Assembly (NCBI RefSeq): GCF_019968605.1
Contig: NZ_CP082966.1
Span: forward strand, 3,027,501-3,091,500
Direction of reading: 5' to 3'
Origin: Polaribacter litorisediminis
GTDB taxonomy: Bacteria; Bacteroidota; Bacteroidia; Flavobacteriales; Flavobacteriaceae
DNA: 64,000 nucleotides
The notes beneath the pieces were generated by a model. It saw only the letters and a program-made list of their open reading frames with translations. It did not search any database and was not told the origin of the DNA. Made by a program: the position numbers and the translations under genes. Of this stretch, positions 46,187-56,213 are shown piece by piece; positions within the stretch are counted from its first letter, which is position 1; every line of letters starts with the position of its first letter.

Positions 46187-47740
46187 TCTTTTAAAAACCT
46201 TCCATCCCCACTCATTCTTCTTTTTATTGTAAGATAAAATTATTTTCGCAGCAACTTCATCACCATCTTTTAAATGGTGTTTTTTTATAATATCTGGTGA
46301 AACAAAGTTCTTGTTTATAAATCCAAAATCTCTGTTTTCAGGGATTCGTATCTTCCCAGAGATTTCTTTTATACATTCTGAAACCTCATCTGCACTTGGT
46401 TTTATGGTTAATACTGTGTAAAAACCTTCATCACCCTTTTGGTTTATTCGTGCTTTGTAAATATCACCAATTTTTGGGTTTATTTTTAAATGTTTGTAAC
46501 TGAAAAAACCATAAATACTTTTGTCTTTGATAAAGTTTGCTATCTTTTTATTCGTATTTACAAAATCGATGGTGATTACTAATTCCTCATGATTGTTGTA
46601 CAATAGTTCCTCTGCAAGGATGGATTGCTCTTGGTAAAACTTTTTATTACTTTTAAGATCTGGATTTTTTTCGAACCAATTTTGATGTGTATACTTAATT
46701 AATTCGTTATTGATTTTCCAATCATTCTTTTTTCTAATATTCATTGCATTTAAAACTTCTACAGAAGCCTCACTGTACAACTCCTTTTGAACCAGCAATT
46801 CCGCTAATTTTTGATGCACGTTTACTAAAAAACTTTCTTTAGTATTTAATGTTAATGCCTTGCATAAGCATGGTATTTGTATATCAATATCATCCGCATG
46901 TGCTTCACCTAATAATTCCCATACCCAGAAATCATTTTTCTTCTTTTTCACAAAAGGAATTAATGAATTTTTGGCATCCTCAAATCTATTCAAGGCTAAC
47001 AACAATTTAGACTTGTAATACAATGAATACTGATATTCAGGATGTTTGTTAATGACCTCATTTAGAAAGGATAAAAAATATTCTGTTTTATTAACATCTA
47101 TTTTAGTTGACATAAATCTGCCTTCAACCTCAATAATTTCTACCTTTAATAATACTTTTGAATAAGCAATAATCACTTGTTCAACAAAAGACATTGTCTT
47201 TTTTCCTTTGATTTCAAATGGCTCAAAATCTTCTTCTAAAAAATTATCAAAACCAGCCCATTGAAATACTTCTAAATATGTGCTTCCAGAATGGATCATA
47301 TCATTTGGGGCTGAATTTACATTAAACGGGTTTTCTTTGAAAGCTTTGTGTAAGGATTTTAACAAAAAACTATGCCCTTTTGATGGTGCTAGTTTTAGCG
47401 ATTTTATTGCTTCAAAAATTGATTTTGCCGAGTTGAATTTGTCAGTATTATTCAGTGTGCTTTTTAATATTTGAAAATTATGTCCTCCAATCGCCCAACA
47501 AAGCTGTTCGTAAAACATCCCTTCATCTTCTGGTAATTTTAATTCAAAAACTTTTAAAATTATTGGTAAAAAAGCATCTTGATTCCCTTGCTGTTTTTTT
47601 AACATTGCATAATATACCCAAGCCAAATTTCTCTTCGCCCAAATATTCTCTGGTGTTGCCTCCAGTTCGCTTTTTGCCATCGCCAAAGCTTCTTCTAATT
47701 TACCTGAATCTCTTAGTTCTTTGATTTCTTTAGATGGCAT
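46178..47740 (-). CDS. TPR protein with a C-terminal cold-shock/S1-like domain
   Basis: A 520-residue protein. N-terminal TPR-like helices (ELRDSGKLEEALAMAKSELE, NIWAKRNLAWVYYAML; further repeats to about 350). The last 90 residues look like an OB-fold nucleic-acid-binding domain (GKIRIPENRDFGFINKNFVS, LKDGDEVAAKIILSYNKKKN). It overlaps the helicase gene by 11 bp, so the two are translated together and probably cooperate. Combination of TPR scaffold, OB-fold and helicase is seen in bacterial conflict systems, but I know of no named match. Confidence 0.7.
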   Translation of the reverse strand: MPSKEIKELRDSGKLEEALAMAKSELEATPENIWAKRNLAWVYYAMLKKQQGNQDAFLPIILKVFELKLPEDEGMFYEQLCWAIGGHNFQILKSTLNNTDKFNSAKSIFEAIKSLKLAPSKGHSFLLKSLHKAFKENPFNVNSAPNDMIHSGSTYLEVFQWAGFDNFLEEDFEPFEIKGKKTMSFVEQVIIAYSKVLLKVEIIEVEGRFMSTKIDVNKTEYFLSFLNEVINKHPEYQYSLYYKSKLLLALNRFEDAKNSLIPFVKKKKNDFWVWELLGEAHADDIDIQIPCLCKALTLNTKESFLVNVHQKLAELLVQKELYSEASVEVLNAMNIRKKNDWKINNELIKYTHQNWFEKNPDLKSNKKFYQEQSILAEELLYNNHEELVITIDFVNTNKKIANFIKDKSIYGFFSYKHLKINPKIGDIYKARINQKGDEGFYTVLTIKPSADEVSECIKEISGKIRIPENRDFGFINKNFVSPDIIKKHHLKDGDEVAAKIILSYNKKKNEWGWKVFKRCK

Positions 47741-49859
47741 ATTGTTCTAATTTTTTGATTAATAGTTGTAATTTTATATCCTCTTTGCAGTTGAATGTTT
47801 TTGGGAGTGCCCTAGAAAAACTTCCGTTTTTTTTGAAATAGAATTGTATATTGGAAGTTACACTATCCGTAACTAGAAAATATTGAACAAAATATTTATT
47901 TACTTGTTCATCAATATTGGTTATGACTATATCTAATTCTTGACAACACGCTCTCACAACAAAATATAATGATTCCAAAAAATCTACACTTGGCTTGTAA
48001 GCTAACATGACACCTGTCAAGTCGTTATGATTGAAAATATCTTCAAGTTCTTTTTCTTCGGCAGTACCTCTTTTATTTAGTACTTCAAATTGATTAACAA
48101 AATGACCTGAAGCCTTATGACTTGCTTTTAATATAAACTCTTGAGTTGCATTGTAGCTCACGGTATATCTTTCTAAATAATCTCTGGACGCAACATTAAT
48201 GATTGCATAATTCGTAGCTTCTAATTTTTCTTTTACCTCCCAATACTTTAAACTTTTTGCTTTGTGATCTGTTGCCTTATGAAAGGGTGATGTATTGACG
48301 TTTTCCAGATACAATGCATTGTTTGGTATTCTACCAACATTAGTGATCTCTGCTATTTTTAATTTACTAAACGTAGTTAAATGAGGAGGGTTTATCGCAT
48401 AAACTGTATTTACACCTCGAGTTGTGGCTGTATACGTCCATCTTAAGGCATCATTACTTAAACCTGCTCTGCCAGAATAGTCTACAAACACCTTATCCCA
48501 TTCACCACCTTGAGATTTATGGCAAGTAATTGCATAGCCATATTTTACCCTCAAAGCATTGTAAAATGGATCTTTGATTAACGCATCTTTAAATTCTTTT
48601 GAACCTACTTTGAACTTAGATAATCCGTTTTGTCTTCTCTTTTCTTGTTCTTGATTAAAACGCATTACAAAATTGATATATAATGCCTTTGTCATGTCTA
48701 ATGTTAAATCTCTATCAATACTATTTAACAAATCATCAATAATATAACAGCATATATCTTCATCAAAATGAGGCACTCTAAATGCTATTTCTCTAAATTT
48801 TAATTTGATAATTTCTTTTATTCTTTTGCCATTACGCAGCACATACACTGGGACAGATTGCTCAACCGTATGTTGTGAAACCTGAACCACTTTTGCCAAA
48901 TCTCCGTTATACAATTCTGTCTTGTACGAATATTGATTGTTATTATTTATCATGATGATATCTCCTGCTACAATTGCTTTCTGGTCTGGAAATAACACTT
49001 CTCTTAATGCAAAATTATAATGGTAGGCTTGTGCATTTGAAAATGATATGATTACACCATCTCCTATTTCTGGATTTGGGTAAAGGTTTGTAAACTGATT
49101 AACGATATCATACGAATCTAACTTTACAAAACTTTCTTGATCATATTTTAACTCGATTGTATTTCTTGATGATTCTTTTAAAAGTGCTCTAATACTATTT
49201 GCATTTTCTAATATTAAATTATCATCTTGTCTCATAACTTGCGTTAGTTCTGAAAACTCACAAGCATATCCTAATTCCTTAAAATAATCAATTTCTAGTG
49301 CTTTGGATTGATTATCGCCAACTGGTGGCAGCTGAGCCGGATCTCCTACAAAAATAATTTTATTGTTTTTATTTGTCGTAAAAGTGTGCATCAGCAAATC
49401 ATTTAGAAGAAAGTTAGTTCCAAAATCAAACAGTTCGTTCTTAGCTTCTTTAGAAGAAATCATAGACGACTCATCTACAATTAACACCCTTTCATTATTT
49501 GACTCTAAATCAATTGGGAAGTAATATTTTACACTATGATCTGCCAATTCTTTAGATTCTGCATTAATTGCTTTTAAATCTTCTAATTTATAAATACTGC
49601 TATGTATAGTTCTACCAAAACCTGTCTTATCCTTTAATACTTTAGCAGCTCTTCCTGTAGGTGCTATAATATTAAAAAGTCTTTTATTTTCTTCTAAATA
49701 TTTTACTATCCCACTAATTAAAGTTGTTTTCCCAGTACCTGCATAACCTTGAAGGATAAATATACTTTTATCACTTTCTAGGAAATCATTTATGTGACCA
49801 ACTGTATTTTGTTGATCTCCATTTAGTCTGATATTTTGGTAAAAATTTTTTAATTTCAT
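47730..49859 (-). CDS. RecD/Pif1-like superfamily 1 DNA helicase
   Basis: A 709-residue helicase. Walker A GYAGTGKTTLIS (about 38-49), Walker B VDESSMIS (about 127), motif III GDPAQLPPVG (about 170), and C-terminal motifs YAITCHKSQGGEWDKVFVDY and LRWTYTATTRG (about 450-500). The final 200 residues are an extra domain of unknown fold. It should unwind DNA 5' to 3' using ATP. It lies between DUF3127 (20 bp upstream) and the TPR gene (overlap), forming one operon. A C-terminal piece of a second helicase of the same type enters the window at its right edge. Confidence 0.88.
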   Translation of the reverse strand: MKLKNFYQNIRLNGDQQNTVGHINDFLESDKSIFILQGYAGTGKTTLISGIVKYLEENKRLFNIIAPTGRAAKVLKDKTGFGRTIHSSIYKLEDLKAINAESKELADHSVKYYFPIDLESNNERVLIVDESSMISSKEAKNELFDFGTNFLLNDLLMHTFTTNKNNKIIFVGDPAQLPPVGDNQSKALEIDYFKELGYACEFSELTQVMRQDDNLILENANSIRALLKESSRNTIELKYDQESFVKLDSYDIVNQFTNLYPNPEIGDGVIISFSNAQAYHYNFALREVLFPDQKAIVAGDIIMINNNNQYSYKTELYNGDLAKVVQVSQHTVEQSVPVYVLRNGKRIKEIIKLKFREIAFRVPHFDEDICCYIIDDLLNSIDRDLTLDMTKALYINFVMRFNQEQEKRRQNGLSKFKVGSKEFKDALIKDPFYNALRVKYGYAITCHKSQGGEWDKVFVDYSGRAGLSNDALRWTYTATTRGVNTVYAINPPHLTTFSKLKIAEITNVGRIPNNALYLENVNTSPFHKATDHKAKSLKYWEVKEKLEATNYAIINVASRDYLERYTVSYNATQEFILKASHKASGHFVNQFEVLNKRGTAEEKELEDIFNHNDLTGVMLAYKPSVDFLESLYFVVRACCQELDIVITNIDEQVNKYFVQYFLVTDSVTSNIQFYFKKNGSFSRALPKTFNCKEDIKLQLLIKKLEQYAI

Positions 49860-49879
49860 GGTTTTTGCAATTCTTATTA

Positions 49880-50233
49880 TTAAAAAGGTAAACCGTCATC
49901 TTCCTCTTCCAATTGACTTTGATCAAAAGTTTCTGGTTGTGGGATATTTCCCATACCTACTTTCTCATTTTGCACACTTTCAATTTTCCAAGCTTTAATA
50001 TCTGTGTACCATCTGTTATTGTATGGTCTACTTTCAATATCAAAATCAACAACAAGCTCTTTACCTACTTGTAAAATCTCGTTGTTAATTTTATCTCCCC
50101 AGATAGATATACATATCTTTTTTGGGTACTGTGCATCGGTCTCCACAATAATATCTTGCTTTTTCCATTCTCCGTTTTTGCTCGTTCCTGTTTGTAACGG
50201 TAGACATTCTATTAATTTCGCTTTTAGTTGCAT
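49880..50233 (-). CDS. DUF3127 OB-fold (ssDNA-binding-like) protein
   Basis: A 117-residue protein of the DUF3127 family, an OB-fold similar to single-stranded DNA-binding proteins (KLIECLPLQTGTSKNGEWKK at the start, then WGDKINNE). It ends with an acidic tail SQLEEEDDGLPF that closely resembles the SSB C-terminal tip (DDDIPF), which recruits helicases and nucleases. It is the first gene of the helicase operon, so it probably coats ssDNA for the helicase. Confidence 0.88.
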   Translation of the reverse strand: MQLKAKLIECLPLQTGTSKNGEWKKQDIIVETDAQYPKKICISIWGDKINNEILQVGKELVVDFDIESRPYNNRWYTDIKAWKIESVQNEKVGMGNIPQPETFDQSQLEEEDDGLPF

Positions 50234-50258
50234 TTTTTATTTCTTTTAATATTATAGT

Positions 50259-50293
50259 ACAAAGATGCGATACATGTGTGCAGTGTATTTGCA
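50259..50293 (-). promoter_or_regulatory. Promoter motif TGCA-N7-TGCA plus -7-like box, site 3
   Basis: On the minus strand TGCAAATACACTGCA (50293-50279), 12 bases, then CATCTTTG (50266-50259), 25 bases before the DUF3127 start. Same architecture as at 42828 and 46153. Confidence 0.65.
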
Positions 50294-50465
50294 TTATTAT
50301 TGATTCTCTATTCTTATTTCACTTTTTTAGCACCCTTGAGTTTTTTCGGCTACTTATTTTTTACAAACTCATTTCTAAATCTAATATTCTTAGCATTCGG
50401 GTTTTCATTTTGTTTTTTTTAAACTGCTCTACAGTTCTTCTTCTCTTAACAATATAATCGCCTCT

Positions 50466-50475
50466 TAGAAATCTA
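50466..50475. promoter_or_regulatory. Operator-like palindrome TAGAAATCTA, site h
   Basis: Exact palindrome in the conserved block (AACAATATAATCGCCTCTTAG before it). Unlike the others it lies 233 bp from the next start on the minus strand (DUF3127), directly behind the stop codon of the left 79-residue family copy. It may be a relic of a lost array unit. Nothing else is recognised in 50294-50465. Confidence 0.6.
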
Positions 50476-50490
50476 TTTTCCCTCCCAAAG

Positions 50491-50730
50491 CTATATCGTA
50501 ATTACCTCTAAAATTTCATTTTCACTAGAACTTTTTAAATAGCGTGTATACGCTGCGATATTTTTAATTTTATCATAAATTCTTATAAATCCATCACTAA
50601 ATTTTACTTGAATAGTGCTTCCGCCTGGTTGATGAGATAATGGGTTTGTTCTATATTGGTCTGCTACTAAAAATGAATTATTTGATTCTTGTCCTAAATT
50701 GTTAAAAATTGGATTTATGTTATAGCCTAT
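50491..50730 (-). pseudogene. 79-residue family C protein, left copy, start codon lost
   Basis: A fully open 80-codon frame, identical in length and about 80% identical to the three tandem copies at 62117-62990 (FNNLGQESNNSFLVADQYRT, HQPGGSTIQVKFSDG, KNIAAYTRYLKSSSENEILE). The ATG present in the other copies is ATA here, and residues 2-5 differ. All other codons are intact, so the loss may be recent, or ATA may be used weakly. It stands on the far side of the CRISPR array from the other copies. Confidence 0.75.
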
Positions 50731-50781
50731 GGTTTATGGTTTTAGTTGTTTACTTGCTATACGAACAATATAAGCCTCGCA

Positions 50782-50791
50782 TAGAAACCTA
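50782..50791. promoter_or_regulatory. Operator-like palindrome, site i (one mismatch)
   Basis: TAGAAACCTA in the conserved block CTATACGAACAATATAAGCC TCGCA; 52 bp upstream of the lost start codon of the left family C copy, the same distance as in the intact copies. Confidence 0.6.
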
Positions 50792-50924
50792 TTTTAAAAC
50801 TAACATTTATGAAGGAAGCTTTTTATTAGCATAGATATAAAAGAAACAACAAAATCTTTATACTGTATTCATGAACTTACTTTTTCAAAAAAGCAATGGA
50901 CAGACAAGAATTGGTAATCAGAAT

Positions 50925-53900
50925 GTGTTAATCCTTGTTTTAATGGAACTTACTTTTTGAGACGGTTACAAATTGATTAGTAAAAACTCTAAAAAATGTC
51001 TTAATCCTTGTTTTAATGGAACTTACTTTTTGAGACTTTTACATCTAAGGACTTAGAGAAAATGACAAAAAGGTCTTAATCCTTGTTTTAATGGAACTTA
51101 CTTTTTGAGAAAATGCACGCAATTGGGATAACAAAAGCAGAAGAGGTCTTAATCCTTGTTTTAATGGAACTTACTTTTTGAGCTGGAGAAAAAACTGGGT
51201 GGCTGCGTTATTGGAACTCGTCTTAATCCTTGTTTTAATGGAACTTACTTTTTGAGCATTGATATTCATAACATTAGCAATATTTATTTGCGTGTCTTAA
51301 TCCTTGTTTTAATGGAACTTACTTTTTGAGTCATCCCTAATAGGTTGGTAGATCTGAATGACGAAAGGTCTTAATCCTTGTTTTAATGGAACTTACTTTT
51401 TGAGTAAAACATTATATGGATTGTTATGACAAGTGGGGTAAGGTCTTAATCCTTGTTTTAATGGAACTTACTTTTTGAGATAGTTTCACTACAAGTAAAG
51501 CAAGATATGCTATAGTCTTAATCCTTGTTTTAATGGAACTTACTTTTTGAACTAAAAATAAAGTAAATTATGCGCTTATTTGTGTAGGAGTCTTAATCCT
51601 TGTTTTAATGGAACTTACTTTTTGAGCTGGTCACAAAGCGCTCATTGCTTTAAGCTTTACGGTCTTAATCCTTGTTTTAATGGAACTTACTTTTTGAGTC
51701 TTAACAGACCCTTTTTACGTATAGATTGGAAATAGTCTTAATCCTTGTTTTAATGGAACTTACTTTTTGAGTTACAACTGCTGGGTGTATTATTTGTAGC
51801 GTAAAAGTCTTAATCCTTGTTTTAATGGAACTTACTTTTTGAGTTGTATCTGTAATGGATATAGAATCTTGCCCTGAATCGTCTTAATCCTTGTTTTAAT
51901 GGAACTTACTTTTTGAGTAATTCAACCAAGTGGTAATCCTGCATTTCTTACTGTCTTAATCCTTGTTTTAATGGAACTTACTTTTTGAGCCCGAAGATTA
52001 TCTGTGTCTCTTCACGAGGATACTCTTGTCTTAATCCTTGTTTTAATGGAACTTACTTTTTGAGTGACCAAATGGACACCAAAGGCGAAGGAGGAGAGAG
52101 GTCTTAATCCTTGTTTTAATGGAACTTACTTTTTGAGATTGTTAATGAATTTAGTGAATGTGTGGGACCACTTAGTCTTAATCCTTGTTTTAATGGAACT
52201 TACTTTTTGAGTCAGAATTTAGAGGAAACTCTACAGGAAATCTAGTTGGTGTCTTAATCCTTGTTTTAATGGAACTTACTTTTTGAGAAAAAAAGTAAAT
52301 CATAGTTTGTAACCTCTTCACGGGAGTCTTAATCCTTGTTTTAATGGAACTTACTTTTTGAGCAATTAGTACGCCCTGGGTATGTTCTAACAGACATGAG
52401 TCTTAATCCTTGTTTTAATGGAACTTACTTTTTGAGCCGTGTACGACGAGCTATATGCTTCTGGTATACGTGAGTCTTAATCCTTGTTTTAATGGAACTT
52501 ACTTTTTGAGTTTAAGTAAAAGTCAAAAGTTAGAGCTTTTATACAAGTGTCTTAATCCTTGTTTTAATGGAACTTACTTTTTGAGAGGACAAGAAAAGTC
52601 CTACCTTTTATTACAATAGCGATAAGTCTTAATCCTTGTTTTAATGGAACTTACTTTTTGAGCTTTGTGAATCCATGGAGAATAGTAATGAATCTGAAAT
52701 TGTCTTAATCCTTGTTTTAATGGAACTTACTTTTTGAGTGTTTTACAGATTACTTTTCTAAAAGAATTGGCGAAGTGTCTTAATCCTTGTTTTAATGGAA
52801 CTTACTTTTTGAGCAATAACGACTTCTTGTTACCCACTGAAGTAGAGGCATGTCTTAATCCTTGTTTTAATGGAACTTACTTTTTGAGCAATTAGTACGC
52901 CCTGGGTATGTTCTAACAGACATGAGTCTTAATCCTTGTTTTAATGGAACTTACTTTTTGAGTTTAAGTAAAAGTCAAAAGTTAGAGCTTTTATACAAGT
53001 GTCTTAATCCTTGTTTTAATGGAACTTACTTTTTGAGAGGACAAGAAAAGTCCTACCTTTTATTACAATAGCGATAAGTCTTAATCCTTGTTTTAATGGA
53101 ACTTACTTTTTGAGACTTATTGTTCGTCCGACACGAATAGCTTCCAAAGAAGTCTTAATCCTTGTTTTAATGGAACTTACTTTTTGAGGAATTTAAAGAA
53201 GCTGGTTTTGAAGGAACAGAACTTGAGTCTTAATCCTTGTTTTAATGGAACTTACTTTTTGAGGAATTTAAAGAAGCTGGTTTTGAAGGAACAGAACTTG
53301 AGTCTTAATCCTTGTTTTAATGGAACTTACTTTTTGAGACTCGTGAAGAGTATACAGATGCCCTAAAAACAGATTGTCTTAATCCTTGTTTTAATGGAAC
53401 TTACTTTTTGAGTCGAGAGAAAGTTTGTATATCATAGCCCTGTTACTGGTCTTAATCCTTGTTTTAATGGAACTTACTTTTTGAGACTTATTGTTCGTCC
53501 GACACGAATAGCTTCCAAAGAAGTCTTAATCCTTGTTTTAATGGAACTTACTTTTTGAGGAATTTAAAGAAGCTGGTTTTGAAGGAACAGAACTTGAGTC
53601 TTAATCCTTGTTTTAATGGAACTTACTTTTTGAGACTCGTGAAGAGTATACAGATGCCCTAAAAACAGATTGTCTTAATCCTTGTTTTAATGGAACTTAC
53701 TTTTTGAGTCAATCGAGCAAACGCTAAAACAGCAAGATATGATTAGTCTTAATCCTTGTTTTAATGGAACTTACTTTTTGAGATTATGCCAGAAAAAGCT
53801 GCAGGAAAGATGAAAGACGCGTCTTAATCCTTGTTTTAATGGAACTTACTTTTTGAGAACTATAAATTATGAACTTAAACATTCCTGGTGTAAGTCTTAA

Positions 53901-56071
53901 TCCTTGTTTTAATGGAACTTACTTTTTGAGATAACTTAACTTATTACATGGAATATTTCATAAAAATGTCTTAATCCTTGTTTTAATGGAACTTACTTTT
54001 TGAGCTAATCAAGAGCTAACTGAAGCCATTAATGAGCGTATGTCTTAATCCTTGTTTTAATGGAACTTACTTTTTGAGTCTTGGTTCAAGTATGGGCAAC
54101 AAACAAAGAGTGTGAAAAGTCTTAATCCTTGTTTTAATGGAACTTACTTTTTGAGCCAGTCACTTGAACTTCTAGGAATAGAAGTAATTAAAGTCTTAAT
54201 CCTTGTTTTAATGGAACTTACTTTTTGAGAACACAGCAAATCAAGGTTCCTTAGAGGTATTAGTGGTCTTAATCCTTGTTTTAATGGAACTTACTTTTTG
54301 AGATAAAACAAATTTCGATAAACAAAACAAAATATTTTGTCTTAATCCTTGTTTTAATGGAACTTACTTTTTGAGTTGACTTGAAGGACGGAAAAAAAGG
54401 ATTGAATGCAAGTCTTAATCCTTGTTTTAATGGAACTTACTTTTTGAGTCCTTGAAAAAAACGGTTACAAATTAATAAGTAAAAAGTCTTAATCCTTGTT
54501 TTAATGGAACTTACTTTTTGAGACAAAGATTATTTAAGTAAACCAAACCAAGGACTACCTGTCTTAATCCTTGTTTTAATGGAACTTACTTTTTGAGAAT
54601 TAGCAGAAGCTATTGATGAAAGAATAGCTGATTGTCTTAATCCTTGTTTTAATGGAACTTACTTTTTGAGTTAAAACTTTATTAGCTAAACCTTATAAGC
54701 TTGTGTGTCTTAATCCTTGTTTTAATGGAACTTACTTTTTGAGCTGGAAGTAAAGGAGTCTAATGCTGGAAACCTCGTACTGTCTTAATCCTTGTTTTAA
54801 TGGAACTTACTTTTTGAGCCCAAAGAATTTGGGATAACTATGAACGGGAACAAGGTCTTAATCCTTGTTTTAATGGAACTTACTTTTTGAGTGGAAAAAG
54901 ATGTCATTTACCAAAATCAGAAACACTAGTCTTAATCCTTGTTTTAATGGAACTTACTTTTTGAGAAAGAACAAATCTTCGAGAAGTACAAAGAAAACCG
55001 TCTTAATCCTTGTTTTAATGGAACTTACTTTTTGAGGACAACTTATTAGTTGAAGTGTGGGCTAATAACAGGTCTTAATCCTTGTTTTAATGGAACTTAC
55101 TTTTTGAGTCAACGTAGAAAAACTAAACTACTATGGTTCAGGAATGGGTCTTAATCCTTGTTTTAATGGAACTTACTTTTTGAGGCTAAGTACATGCATT
55201 GGCTTAGAGTTATGGAAGAAAGGTCTTAATCCTTGTTTTAATGGAACTTACTTTTTGAGAAGAAGTACCATACATCTATAAGTATAAGTTAGCGATTGTC
55301 TTAATCCTTGTTTTAATGGAACTTACTTTTTGAGCCTGAAACACATGCGTTACATAATATGCGTGTGTATGTCTTAATCCTTGTTTTAATGGAACTTACT
55401 TTTTGAGCAATGCTGACGTTTTTATCATCCCTAACGGATTGGTGTCTTAATCCTTGTTTTAATGGAACTTACTTTTTGAGACAATGTTTTAACTTCTGTG
55501 AAAGCAGGTGATAGTTTGTCTTAATCCTTGTTTTAATGGAACTTACTTTTTGAGATTAATTTTAAACCTTTAAAACTTTTACAATGGATAGTCTTAATCC
55601 TTGTTTTAATGGAACTTACTTTTTGAGTTTTTTAGAAAGATATTTTAAAGATGGATGCCCTTACAGTCTTAATCCTTGTTTTAATGGAACTTACTTTTTG
55701 AGTATCAAGTATAGCAAAGAGGAAACTAAAGTCCTTAAGTCTTAATCCTTGTTTTAATGGAACTTACTTTTTGAGCGTTTTTAACAAAGGACGTAGAAAG
55801 TGTTTCCGAATTGTCTTAATCCTTGTTTTAATGGAACTTACTTTTTGAGTTTTTTGTTATAACGGTATTACCGAGTTCAATCGTGTCTTAATCCTTGTTT
55901 TAATGGAACTTACTTTTTGAGCGTTTACAAGGATTTATCAGGTGCAGAAGCTGTCTATGGTCTTAATCCTTGTTTTAATGGAACTTACTTTTTGAGACTG
56001 TTATTTCTTTATTGGAGGAAAGATTAAATTTATTGTCTTAATCCTTGTTTTAATGGAACTTACTTTTTGAG
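50925..56071 (-). CRISPR. CRISPR array, 70 repeats and 69 spacers
   Basis: The 37-bp repeat begins GTCTTAATCCTTGTTTTAAT and ends GGAACTTACTTTTTGAG on the plus strand; spacers are 35-40 bp. Read on the minus strand the repeat ends ATTAAGAC, similar to the ATTGAAAC 5' handle of type I-B/III crRNAs, so transcription is probably leftwards. The repeats are almost invariant; exceptions are the leftmost (GTGTTAAT, 50925) and the one at 51515 (last base A). A degenerate leftmost repeat supports the leader being on the right, beside cas1. Seven spacers are duplicates of others, leaving about 62 different ones. Many spacers look coding. No interference gene is visible in the window. Confidence 0.98.
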
Positions 56072-56213
56072 ACCTGAATTTCTAAACCGCTAAAAATCAA
56101 TTTATTAAGATCAATTTTCTTAATAAAACCTTGATATAAACCATATTTTAGTACCTTTTTTTGCGTTTGCAAAACTATAAATTATTTTTAACTAAAGTAC
56201 ATATAATATTTAA
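56072..56213 (-). promoter_or_regulatory. CRISPR leader
   Basis: 142 AT-rich bases between the perfect right-hand repeat and the cas1 stop. It contains a perfect 10-bp inverted repeat TTTATTAAGA / TCTTAATAAA (56101-56110 and 56118-56127, seven-base loop) 30 bp from the first repeat. That could be a leader-anchoring site or a cas1 terminator (a short T-run follows on the minus strand). Confidence 0.6.

Noticed and set aside
50091..50294. 67-codon frame overlapping the DUF3127 gene
   Set aside because: A different frame over a well-supported gene and its promoter; no start context or family.
53184..53366. Open frame of 60 codons with repeated LNPCFNGTYFLR text
   Set aside because: It is only the translation of CRISPR repeats and two duplicate spacers; not a gene.
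50925..56071. A type II or type VI array
   Set aside because: No Cas9/Cas13 gene, no tracrRNA-like anti-repeat seen beside the array, and the repeat end ATTAAGAC fits type I/III handles better.
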